Shown here: piece by piece, positions 8,813 through 16,218 of the stretch
Position numbering within the stretch: the stretch's first letter is position 1
Layout of the letters: each line of letters opens with the position of its first letter
Source of the DNA: Croceibacterium_B sp035470785
GTDB lineage: Bacteria; Pseudomonadota; Alphaproteobacteria; Sphingomonadales; Sphingomonadaceae
Assembly (NCBI GenBank): GCA_035470785.1
Contig: DATIQN010000065.1
Location: forward strand, 1-64,000
Reading direction: 5' to 3'
DNA length: 64,000 nucleotides
The notes under the pieces: model-generated
What the model was told of the DNA's origin: nothing
The model's database searches: none
Seen by the model: only the letters and a program-made list of their open reading frames with translations
Made by a program: the position numbers and the translations under genes

Positions 8813-10759
8813 ATGTCCAGCATGCTTCGCTTTGCCTTTGCTTCGGCCCTTTTCGCGTCAGTTGCTGCCAACGCCCTTCCGGCTGCCGCACAGGATGCGA
8901 CTTACGGCGCGGCAGACTGGGACAAGGCGCGCGCCAACCTGGTTGCGCGCGAACCGGGTCGGATGGCCCAGGCGGTCAGCCTGTGGCAGCAGCTGACGGC
9001 GAGTAAAGGTTACAGCTTCGGCGATTACGCCAACTTCCTGCTGGCCTACCCGCGCTTCCCCGATGCGGACAAGCTCCAGGGGTTTGCCGAAGATCGCCTG
9101 CGGCTTGAAACGGTCCCCGCCGACCGGCTGATTGCGTTCTTCGACCGTTATCCCCCGCAGAGCAATTTCGCCCGCGGCCAGTATGCGCTGGCGAAGGCCA
9201 CGCTACGTCCGGCCGAAGCGCTCGAACTCATCCGCGCGGCCTGGCGCGGAGGCGAGCTCAATCCCGGCACCGAAGCCACGCTCCAGTCAACCTACGGCCG
9301 CTACTTCACGCAGGATGACCAGGACGCGCGGATGGATGCGCTGCTGTGGCAACGTAATTCCGCTGCCGCGGCGAGGCAGATTGCCTACGCTTCGCCGGCA
9401 AGACGGGCGAGCTTCCAGGCGCGACTGGCCATCCTCCAGGGCGGCGACGGATCGATCACCGATCCCCTGGCCAGCGCCGACCCCGGCTACCTCTACATTC
9501 GCAGCCGTGAGCTACGCACCGAGGGCCGCTTGCGCGACGCGGTCGGCTTGCTCGCCAACCACCCGCACCTTTCCTTCCGGCCCTTCGACCAAACCGCGTG
9601 GGTTTCTGAACTGCTCACTGTCGCCCGCCTCGGCGGCGCGCGCGAAGCCGTGCAGATCGCCGCCTCGGTCGATGATGCCTTCGCGCCGGGCGAGGACATT
9701 TCGGCGAAGCCCTACAAATTGCGCGACGACTACACCTCACTGATGTGGCTCGGCGGCGCGAAGGCGTGGGAGCTCGGCGACTACGCTGGGGCCAAGGCGC
9801 TCTTCTATCGCTATGCCGCGGCGGCCAAGACTTCGCCGACCAAGACCAAGGGCCTGTACTGGGCCGCGCTCGCCGCCCAGCAGTCTGGCGATCAGGCCAA
9901 CGGCCAGAAGTACCTGCAGATGGCCGCGCAGTATCCCGACAGGTTCTATGGTCAGCTCGCGCGGGAGCGGCTCGGCCAGCCGCTCACTTTCCCGTCGCCG
10001 CCGAGCGGCACGCCCACCCCGGCCGAGCGCGCAGCATTCCTGAGCCAGCCGCTGACGCAGGCGGTCACCGAAGTTGCCCGCGACGCGCCGTGGAGCGTCG
10101 GCATCAAGTTCTACCGCGAGATCGCCGAACGCGCCGACACGCTCGACGACAACATCCTCGTCGCCCAGCTGGCGCGCGACATCGGCCTGCGCGACCTTGC
10201 GGTGATCCTCTCGAACGCCGCCGATGCGAACGGCTTCTCCGGCTTCACGACAATCGGCTACCCCACGTTGGTTGCCCCGCCTGGGACCGACTGGACGATG
10301 GTCCACGCGATCAGCCGCCAGGAAAGCCAGTTCGCCAACAACGCGGTCAGCTATGCCGGCGCACGCGGGATGATGCAGCTGATGCCGGGAACGGCGCGCG
10401 ACCAGGCCAACAAGCTTGGCGTCGAGTACCTCTCGGCGTCGCTGGTCAACGATCCCAGCTACAACGTCCGCCTCGGCGATTCCTATTTCCGGCGCATGCT
10501 CAACTATTATGGCGGGAGTTATCCGTTGGCGGTGGCGGCGTACAACGCGGGCCCCGGCAACGTAAACAAGTGGCTGGTCGCGAACGGCGATCCGCGCACC
10601 GGGTCGATTCGCTGGGTCGACTGGATAGAGCGAATCCCGATCTACCAGACCAAGGACTACGTCCAGCGGGTGCTCGAGAACGCCGTCGTCTACGAAACGC
10701 TGCATCCCGACAAGGCCCCCGGCGGCCGCGCGCGCAGCCTCAGCCAGTTCCTTCGCTGA
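8813..10759 (+). CDS. Soluble lytic murein transglycosylase (Slt family)
   Basis: A 648-residue periplasmic enzyme that cleaves peptidoglycan between MurNAc and GlcNAc, leaving anhydro-MurNAc. It begins with a signal peptide cut near LPAAAQ. A long alpha-superhelical region, typical of the U-shaped Slt70 body, runs to about 470. The C-terminal GH23 domain has catalytic E504 in ISRQESQF, then GARGMMQLMPGTA and AVAAYNAGPGNV. The start at 8813 has AAGGAG about 11 bases upstream; an ATG three codons later is also possible. It diverges from dapA. Confidence 0.93.
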   Translation: MSSMLRFAFASALFASVAANALPAAAQDATYGAADWDKARANLVAREPGRMAQAVSLWQQLTASKGYSFGDYANFLLAYPRFPDADKLQGFAEDRLRLETVPADRLIAFFDRYPPQSNFARGQYALAKATLRPAEALELIRAAWRGGELNPGTEATLQSTYGRYFTQDDQDARMDALLWQRNSAAAARQIAYASPARRASFQARLAILQGGDGSITDPLASADPGYLYIRSRELRTEGRLRDAVGLLANHPHLSFRPFDQTAWVSELLTVARLGGAREAVQIAASVDDAFAPGEDISAKPYKLRDDYTSLMWLGGAKAWELGDYAGAKALFYRYAAAAKTSPTKTKGLYWAALAAQQSGDQANGQKYLQMAAQYPDRFYGQLARERLGQPLTFPSPPSGTPTPAERAAFLSQPLTQAVTEVARDAPWSVGIKFYREIAERADTLDDNILVAQLARDIGLRDLAVILSNAADANGFSGFTTIGYPTLVAPPGTDWTMVHAISRQESQFANNAVSYAGARGMMQLMPGTARDQANKLGVEYLSASLVNDPSYNVRLGDSYFRRMLNYYGGSYPLAVAAYNAGPGNVNKWLVANGDPRTGSIRWVDWIERIPIYQTKDYVQRVLENAVVYETLHPDKAPGGRARSLSQFLR

Positions 10760-11118
10760 GGCCGCAAGCTCCCCAAGTCAGGTTAGATTTCTGACGGACG
10801 GTTCCGCCCGCGGGTTCGGGCGTGAGACCCGCGCCGCCGAACGGAGATCCGGACTGGGGCGCGCGATCTGCGCCGCTCAGAAATGCAGGATCCACTAAAT
10901 GAGGAACGGCCGCTCCGCGCCTTCGCGCTGAACGGTGAACCCAACGCGGACGGTCACAAGCTAGGCCTCGTCACTGATACGGTCACGACGACGGTCACAA
11001 TAACGGCCGCGGGCACGACATCGGCGAAGGCCACGGCCACGACGACGATCACAACGAACGCCCTGGCTGACCTTCGATCCTTGGCGCGGGAGCCGGGTAT
11101 CGGGTAGGCTCCCGCGGC
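10760..11118. other. Gap with hairpin and possible frameshifted His-rich small gene
   Basis: No confident gene. A hairpin (CGCCCG / CGGGCG, 10805-10822) without a U-run lies soon after the transglycosylase. From an ATG at 10883 a frame encodes about 30 ordinary residues, including NADGHKLG. At about 10975 a shift of one base would join it to an open frame at 10978-11070 that reads as Gly, His and Asp repeats (GHDDGHNNGRGHD and onward, six His in 29 residues, then TGA). The His-rich frame has no start of its own. The DNA holds three copies of ACGGTCAC (around 10949, 10979 and 10990). It may be a decayed metal-binding peptide gene or merely low-complexity sequence. Confidence 0.3.
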
Positions 11119-11604
11119 ATGGAACTGCGCGCCAACTATATCACCCCAAAAGGGCTCGTCGCGCTCAGGGCGCGCTACGATCACCTTCTCGGCACCGAAC
11201 GGCCCGAGATCGTCGCGATCGTCAGCTGGGCGGCCGGCAACGGCGATCGAAGCGAGAACGGCGACTACCTCTACGGCCGAAAGCGCATGCGCGAGATCGA
11301 TCGCGAGCTGGCCCATCTCGCCCGGCGGATGAAAGCAGCCAAGGTCGTCGATCCCGCGCAGCAGCCCGATCCGTCGCGCGTCTGGTTTGGGGCGACAGTC
11401 ACCATTGCCGACGACGAGGACAACCGGCGCACGGTGACGCTGGTCGGCGACGACGAGCAGGATTTGGCCCAGCAACGCATCGGCTGGGGCGCGCCCATCG
11501 CCCGCGCGCTGCGCGGCGCGGCGGTCGGCGATCTGCGGACTGTTCGGTTGCCGGCTGGCGAAAAGGAATGGGAAGTGCTGGCGATTGCCTATTCCCCCGC
11601 TTAG
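11119..11604 (+). CDS. greB: GreA/GreB-type transcription elongation factor
   Basis: A 161-residue cytoplasmic protein. Gre factors enter the RNA polymerase secondary channel and stimulate cleavage of backtracked RNA. The N-terminal coiled coil has the acidic tip region GDRSENGDYLYGRKR, and the C-terminal FKBP-like domain includes VWFGATVTIADDED and GAPIARALRGAAVGD. The tip sequence and YITPKGLVALRARYD start fit GreB better than GreA; the symbol rests on that resemblance. No strong ribosome site is seen before the ATG at 11119. Confidence 0.85.
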   Translation: MELRANYITPKGLVALRARYDHLLGTERPEIVAIVSWAAGNGDRSENGDYLYGRKRMREIDRELAHLARRMKAAKVVDPAQQPDPSRVWFGATVTIADDEDNRRTVTLVGDDEQDLAQQRIGWGAPIARALRGAAVGDLRTVRLPAGEKEWEVLAIAYSPA

Positions 11605-11634
11605 GGTTTCCGCCGAAGCAACGGGGAGAACTTT

Positions 11635-12039
11635 ATGTCGGCTGTCAATGTGAGTGTGGTGAAGGGCACCTACCAGGCGTTCGGCACCGGCGACGTGCCG
11701 GCCGTGGTCGCGGCGATGAGCCCCGACATCGTTTGGAACGAGGCGGAGAATTTTCCCTACGCCGACGGCAACCCTTACCGTGGGCCCGATGCCGTACTCG
11801 GCGGCGTGTTCGCGTGGATCGGCGCCGAGTGGGATGGCTTCAACGTCGAGCCCGAGGCCTTTCACGATGCCGGCGACACGGTGATCATGATCGGCCGCTA
11901 CGCGGGCACTTACAAGGCGACCGGAAAGACGATGCAGCCGCAGGTCGCGCACATCTGGACCATCGCCGACGGTAAGGCGGTGAAGTTCCAGCAGCTGGTC
12001 GACACGCTGGTGGTGGCGCGAGCTACGGGGGCCGCCTGA
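11635..12039 (+). CDS. NTF2-like / SnoaL-like protein
   Basis: A 134-residue protein of the SnoaL-like NTF2 fold, seen from the N-terminal helix VVKGTYQAFGTGDVPAVVAAM, the strand with DIVWNEAE, the segment GPDAVLGGVFAWI, and the end strands HIWTIADGKAVKFQQLVDT. Such proteins bind or isomerise small ligands; no catalytic assignment is possible. The start has GGGGAGAA close upstream. It follows greB by 30 bases and precedes the IalB-like gene closely, so co-transcription is likely. Confidence 0.8.
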   Translation: MSAVNVSVVKGTYQAFGTGDVPAVVAAMSPDIVWNEAENFPYADGNPYRGPDAVLGGVFAWIGAEWDGFNVEPEAFHDAGDTVIMIGRYAGTYKATGKTMQPQVAHIWTIADGKAVKFQQLVDTLVVARATGAA

Positions 12040-12050
12040 CTCGATTGGCG

Positions 12051-12533
12051 ATGAGGAATGTCTCTGTTTTCGTCGTGGCTGTCGCCCTCGCTGCCCCGCT
12101 CGCGGCGAAAGACAGCCTCGGCGTGTTCGATGACTGGGGAGCGTTCGGCGATCCCGCGGCGCCGCGCTGTTATGCGATCGCCGCGGCCGACAGCGCCGCC
12201 GGCAGTTACCAGGCCTATGCCGACGTCGGCACATGGCCCCGGCTGGGGATTCGCGGGCAAGTCCACTTTCGCGTGTCGCGAAAGTTGGCTCCCGGCGCCC
12301 ATCCCTCGCTCCTGCTCGGCGGCGCACGATATCCGCTTACCGGGGGCGGCGCCGACGTCTGGGCGCAGGACAAGCGCATGGACGCCGCGATCATCGCAGC
12401 GATGCGCTCGAACGATTCGATGAGCGTCACCGCGGTGGATCGCGCAGGGCGCCGTTTCACCGATCGCTACAGCCTCAAGGGCGCGGCCACCGCGATGGAC
12501 GCGGCCACCGTGGGGTGCGCGCGGACGCGGTAA
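12051..12533 (+). CDS. Secreted invasion-associated locus B (IalB)-like protein
   Basis: A 160-residue exported protein with a signal peptide ending near APLAAK. The mature part has the layout of the IalB family: an early tryptophan-containing segment (FDDWGAFGD) followed by a Cys and Ala-rich strand, then RGQVHFRVSRKLAPG, the block ADVWAQDKRMDAAIIAAMRS, and a closing Cys. Detection is by pattern, not strong identity. The position supports it: in many alphaproteobacteria an IalB-family gene sits directly upstream of rlmN, as here. I prefer the ATG at 12051 over the in-frame TTG at 12045. Confidence 0.6.
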   Translation: MRNVSVFVVAVALAAPLAAKDSLGVFDDWGAFGDPAAPRCYAIAAADSAAGSYQAYADVGTWPRLGIRGQVHFRVSRKLAPGAHPSLLLGGARYPLTGGGADVWAQDKRMDAAIIAAMRSNDSMSVTAVDRAGRRFTDRYSLKGAATAMDAATVGCARTR

Positions 12534-12575
12534 TCTTCGCCGACATGTTTTGCGCTGCGGCATCGGCCACCCTAT

Positions 12576-13832
12576 ATGCGCCTCGAAATGTCCCATACCG
12601 CACTTATGCCGATCCCCGGGCACGTCGACCCGATCACCGTCGCGCGCGACGTCACTCCGCGCGCCGACGGCCGCGTTGAACTGATCGGCCTCCCGCGCAA
12701 GCGCATCGCCGAGCTGTTCGAGCAAGCGGGGCTGGACGCGAAGCAGGCAAAGCTGCGTGCCAAGCAGATGTTTCACTGGCTCTACCACCGCGGTGTCACC
12801 CAGTTCGAGGCGATGACTGACATCGCCAAGACCATGCGACCTTGGCTTGCCGAGCGCTTCGTGATCGGCCGACCCGAAGTGATCGAGGCGCAGCATTCGA
12901 GCGACGGCACCCGCAAGTGGCTGCTCCGGACCGCCGACGCGCACGATTTCGAGATGGTTTTCATCCCCGACGCGGATCGCGGCACATTGTGCGTTTCGAG
13001 CCAAGTCGGCTGCACGCTCAATTGCCGGTTCTGCCACACCGGCACGATGCGCCTGGTGCGCAACCTGACGCCGGGCGAGATCGTCGGCCAGGTCATGCTT
13101 GCGCGCGATGCGCTCGGTGAATGGCCAAAGGGCCGGATGGACATTCTCGACGATGAGGGCACCGCCGAATACACTGCCGACGGTCGCCTGCTGACCAACA
13201 TCGTGATGATGGGCATGGGCGAGCCGCTGTACAATTTCGACAACGTGCGCGACGCGCTGAAGATCGTCATGGACGGTGAAGGCCTAGCACTATCGAAGCG
13301 CCGGATCACGCTCTCGACCAGCGGCGTGGTGCCGATGATGGCCCGCTGCGGGGAAGAGATCGGCACCAACCTCGCAGTCAGCCTGCACGCCACCAACAAG
13401 GAAGTCCGCGACGAGATCGTGCCGCTGAACAGGAAGTACGGCATCGAGGAATTGCTCGAGGCTTGCGCCGCCTATCCCGGCGCCTCGAACTCGCGGCGGA
13501 TCACCTTCGAATACGTGATGCTCAAGGACAAGAACGACAGCGACGCCGACGCGCGCGAGCTCGTCCGGCTGCTCAAGCAATACAAGCTGCCGGCCAAGGT
13601 CAACCTGATCCCGTTCAACCCCTGGCCCGGCGCGCCGTATGAATGCTCGACGCCGGAGCGAATCCGCCGCTTCGCCGAGATCGTCTTCGAAGCTGGCGTC
13701 TCGGCGCCGGTGCGCACCCCGCGCGGCCGCGACATCGACGCCGCCTGCGGCCAGCTCAAGACGGCGGCCGAGAAGAAGAGCCGTGCCGAACTCGACCGGC
13801 TGGCGGCCGAAAAGCAGGCCGCGCTTGGATGA
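12576..13832 (+). CDS. rlmN: Dual-specificity 23S rRNA A2503 / tRNA A37 C2-methyltransferase RlmN
   Basis: A 418-residue radical-SAM enzyme that methylates C2 of A2503 in 23S rRNA and of A37 in some tRNAs. The iron-sulfur motif CxxxCxxC is C146, C150 and C153 (CTLNCRFC). The family stretches MGMGEPLYNFDNV and LSTSGVVPMM follow, and the second catalytic cysteine, C391 in DIDAACGQL, lies near the C-terminus. A start four codons later (12588) would remove the MRLE prefix and is equally possible. It follows the IalB-like gene by about 40 bases. Confidence 0.96.
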   Translation: MRLEMSHTALMPIPGHVDPITVARDVTPRADGRVELIGLPRKRIAELFEQAGLDAKQAKLRAKQMFHWLYHRGVTQFEAMTDIAKTMRPWLAERFVIGRPEVIEAQHSSDGTRKWLLRTADAHDFEMVFIPDADRGTLCVSSQVGCTLNCRFCHTGTMRLVRNLTPGEIVGQVMLARDALGEWPKGRMDILDDEGTAEYTADGRLLTNIVMMGMGEPLYNFDNVRDALKIVMDGEGLALSKRRITLSTSGVVPMMARCGEEIGTNLAVSLHATNKEVRDEIVPLNRKYGIEELLEACAAYPGASNSRRITFEYVMLKDKNDSDADARELVRLLKQYKLPAKVNLIPFNPWPGAPYECSTPERIRRFAEIVFEAGVSAPVRTPRGRDIDAACGQLKTAAEKKSRAELDRLAAEKQAALG

Positions 13833-13981
13833 TCATGCGGGCTGACGCCTGAACCTTTCACCGCAGCCCGTTCACGATTCCTCGCGCAATTAGGCGAGGC
13901 CGCGAGCGTTCATGTGGGGTTGTGGATCGCTGACGGACGTTTGGCGTTCTGAGGGGCGACAAGAACGGAAAGGTCCGCACG

Positions 13982-14338
13982 ATGAAGAAGACATTCCTTG
14001 CCTTGGCCGCCGCGTCGCTGGCGCTTCCCGCGGTGCCCGCCGCGGCCGATCCGCCGTCGTGGGCGCCGGCGCACGGGTGGCGTGCTCACCGTCACGCTTA
14101 CGCCGAGCACTACTACACCACTGGCAACGGCATCCGCTATTGGCGCGGCAATGACGGCCGGTACTACTGCCACCGCTCCAACGGCACGACTGGCCTGATC
14201 GTCGGCGCCGCCGGCGGCGCGCTTCTCGGCCGCGCGATCGACACGCACGGTGAGCGGACGACAGGCACGGTCCTCGGCGCGGCGATCGGCGGGCTGCTCG
14301 GACGCCAGATCACCCGCGGTGAGGTGCGCTGCCGCTAA
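13982..14338 (+). CDS. Glycine-zipper 2TM-domain envelope protein
   Basis: A 118-residue exported protein. The signal peptide is MKKTFLALAAASLALP and onward, cut near AAADP. A His/Tyr-rich middle (about 25-65, with HYYTTGNGIRYWRG) leads into the glycine zipper GLIVGAAGGALLGRAID and a second copy GTVLGAAIGGLLGRQI, which forms the 2TM hairpin typical of outer-membrane and envelope proteins in this family. Function unknown. GGAAAGG lies about 8 bases upstream of the start. A terminator follows, so it is probably transcribed alone. Confidence 0.85.
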   Translation: MKKTFLALAAASLALPAVPAAADPPSWAPAHGWRAHRHAYAEHYYTTGNGIRYWRGNDGRYYCHRSNGTTGLIVGAAGGALLGRAIDTHGERTTGTVLGAAIGGLLGRQITRGEVRCR

Positions 14339-14363
14339 GATGGATTCGAAGAAAGTCCCCCGG

Positions 14364-14398
14364 GGGCCGCGCGGCGGGTATCGTCGTGCGGCCCTTTT
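14364..14398 (+). terminator. Rho-independent terminator after the glycine-zipper gene
   Basis: A perfect 7-bp stem (GGGCCGC at 14364-14370 with GCGGCCC at 14388-14394) encloses a 17-base loop and is followed directly by TTTT. It lies 26 bases beyond the stop of the glycine-zipper gene. Confidence 0.7.
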
Positions 14399-14436
14399 GC
14401 GTATGATGCTACGCAATTGACCTTGCGGAGAGTGCC

Positions 14437-15642
14437 ATGATCGAAGCCGCCCTCGTCTCTTGCGACGACCACCTCGACCTCAACATGCTGCCCGCCGACG
14501 TGTGGCAAAAGCGCATGGCGGCGAAATGGGGCGAACGGTCGCCGCAGGTCCAGATTTCGGACAAGGGCGGCATGTGGATGGCCGACGGCGAATCCTGGGG
14601 CTTCTGGTCGGGCACCAAGAGCAGCTTCTTCGGGAACGGGCCCAAGCCGATCCACACCGCCTACGATCGCGGCGGAGTCGAGGACCTGACCGAGCTGCGA
14701 GCCGGCCACGCCAAGCTGCGTCTCGAAGACATGGATCGCGACCATGTCTGGGCGCACCTCGTGTTCGGACCCGTCACTAGTATCAAGACCGCCGATCCCG
14801 AGTTCATGCAGGCCTGCTATGCCGCCTACAATGACTGGCTCTACGAGGACTTCTGCTCCGCCGCGCCCGACCGCCTGATCGGCGTTGCGATGCTGCCGCC
14901 GACGCCCGAGGCCGCGCAATCCGAACTGCAGCGCCTCGCCAAGCGCGGCGGGGTGCGCCAGGCAAATCTGCAGATCGCTGTCGCCGAGCCGCGTCTGGAG
15001 GATCCGCGCTGGGAGCCGTTGTTCGACTTGCTCGAGCAGTCGGGCATCGTGCTCAGCTTCCATGTGACCGTGTTCCCAGGCGTGACAACGGCGTTCGACA
15101 AGTACAAGGGCAGCCCTGGCGCGACCTTCCTACACGCCAAGATGTTCATCGAGCAGTTCCTCGACCCGTTCGTCGACCTGTTCGCCTGGGGCATCCTCGA
15201 GCGGCACCCGAAACTCAAGATCGTCATCGCCGAAAGCGGCGTCGGCTGGGTGCCGTGGGTCGTCGAGGAACTCGACTACCGCTACTGGCGCCTATGGGAA
15301 TGCAAGGAGTTCTGGGACGACAAGGGCGGGATACCGCACAAGATGAAGCCCAGCGAAGTGTTCCAGCGGCAAGTCTACGGCACTTTCCAGCAAAGTCCGA
15401 CGGCCATGCGGCTGCTCGAGTTCTGGGGACCCGAAAACCTGCTGTGGGCGAGCGACTACCCGCACCCGGATTCGATCTGGCCCAACTCGGTGCGCACCAT
15501 CGGCGAAACGATGGGTCACATGGATCCGAACGACGTTCGCAAGCTCGTCGGCGGCAACGCGGCGCGGCTTTACGGGCTCGATCTGTCGAAGGCGACCGTC
15601 ACCGCGCGGCTGCTGATCGGAGGCGAAAAAGTTGCCGCGTAG
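14437..15642 (+). CDS. Amidohydrolase-2 family metal-dependent hydrolase
   Basis: A 401-residue TIM-barrel protein of the amidohydrolase-related family (as in ACMSD and gamma-resorcylate decarboxylase). An early aspartate and histidine pair, SCDDHLDL, replaces the more usual HxH. The later conserved elements are LSFHVTVFPG, IVIAESGVGWVPWVVEELDYR, and the acidic and histidine end motif WASDYPHPDSIWP. Substrate is unknown; relatives act on aromatic carboxylates or lactones. The start has GGAGAG five bases upstream. The next gene, the pncC remnant, begins 36 bases after the stop. Confidence 0.82.
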   Translation: MIEAALVSCDDHLDLNMLPADVWQKRMAAKWGERSPQVQISDKGGMWMADGESWGFWSGTKSSFFGNGPKPIHTAYDRGGVEDLTELRAGHAKLRLEDMDRDHVWAHLVFGPVTSIKTADPEFMQACYAAYNDWLYEDFCSAAPDRLIGVAMLPPTPEAAQSELQRLAKRGGVRQANLQIAVAEPRLEDPRWEPLFDLLEQSGIVLSFHVTVFPGVTTAFDKYKGSPGATFLHAKMFIEQFLDPFVDLFAWGILERHPKLKIVIAESGVGWVPWVVEELDYRYWRLWECKEFWDDKGGIPHKMKPSEVFQRQVYGTFQQSPTAMRLLEFWGPENLLWASDYPHPDSIWPNSVRTIGETMGHMDPNDVRKLVGGNAARLYGLDLSKATVTARLLIGGEKVAA

Positions 15643-15677
15643 GAACCGCTTGCCGACCCGCCGACTTCTTAAAGGCG

Positions 15678-16182
15678 ATGGCCGCCGAAACGCTCGATCC
15701 GGTCCTCCCGAAACGAGTCCAAGAAAGGGCCGAGCGTGCGCTCGACGCGGCACATGACAAGGAACTCAAGCTCGCCACCGCAGAAGGCTGTACCGGCGGG
15801 CTGCTCGCCGCTCTGTTGACCGACGTGCGCGGGCGCGGCCACATGTTCGACCGCGGCTTCGTGGTGTATTCGAAGCAGGCCAAGTGCGACTTGCTCGGCA
15901 TAGCCCGCGAGAAAGTCGACAATTGCGGCGCGGTGAGCGAGCCGATCGCGCGGGAAATGGCGCTCGGCGCACTGCGCCGGTCGACATCGCGGTTTCGATT
16001 ACCGGTTTTGCTGGGCCAGCCGGCCCCGACGACGACGAAGGCCTTGTCCATTTCGCCTGCGCCGGCACGACGGCGACATCAAACATCGCGAGGAGCATTT
16101 CGGCACGATAGGCCGCGACGGCGTGCGTATTGCTGCGCTTGAAACCGCGCTCGAAATGATCGCGCAGGCGCTGGAGACATGA
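15678..16182 (+). pseudogene. pncC: Frameshifted CinA-type NMN amidohydrolase (PncC)
   Basis: All parts of a CinA C-terminal domain are present, but in three frames. Frame one runs from the ATG at 15678 through the active-site region LATAEGCTGGLLAALLTDV, FVVYSKQAKCDLLGI, and GAVSEPIAREMALGAL. At about 15980 the protein continues in another frame as DIAVSITGFAGPAGPDDDEG and LVHFACAGT. At about 16070 a second shift leads to GDIKHREEHFG and IGRDGVRIAALETALEMIAQ, ending at the TGA at 16180-16182. Each break fits loss of one base. An intact enzyme deamidates nicotinamide mononucleotide, whose product feeds NAD synthesis through NadE, encoded next door. Either the gene is dead or the sequence has two errors. 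Confidence 0.85.
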
Positions 16183-16192
16183 GTTGCCATTT

Positions 16193-16209
16193 GTATCCTT
16201 TTAGGATAC
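16193..16209. promoter_or_regulatory. Perfect palindrome before the HTH-NadE gene, operator candidate
   Basis: GTATCCT and AGGATAC form 7-bp perfect arms around TTT, ending 9 bases before the ATG at 16219. Its size and symmetry fit a dimeric helix-turn-helix repressor, and the downstream protein carries such a domain at its N-terminus, so autoregulation is an obvious inference. It is too short and T-poor for a terminator of pncC. Confidence 0.5.
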
Positions 16210-16218
16210 TACCTCCAG

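Noticed and set aside
13850..13880. EcfG promoter before the glycine-zipper gene (GAAC then CGTT)
   Set aside because: The spacer is only 14 bases and the -35 lacks the first G, too far from the consensus.
13880..13905. Hairpin CCTCGC-GCAATTAG-GCGAGG before the glycine-zipper gene, considered as terminator of rlmN
   Set aside because: The stem is only 6 bp and no T-run follows.
15678..16182. Programmed frameshifting in pncC
   Set aside because: Two separate shifts in the same direction would be needed and I see no slippery heptamer at either place; decay or sequencing error is simpler.
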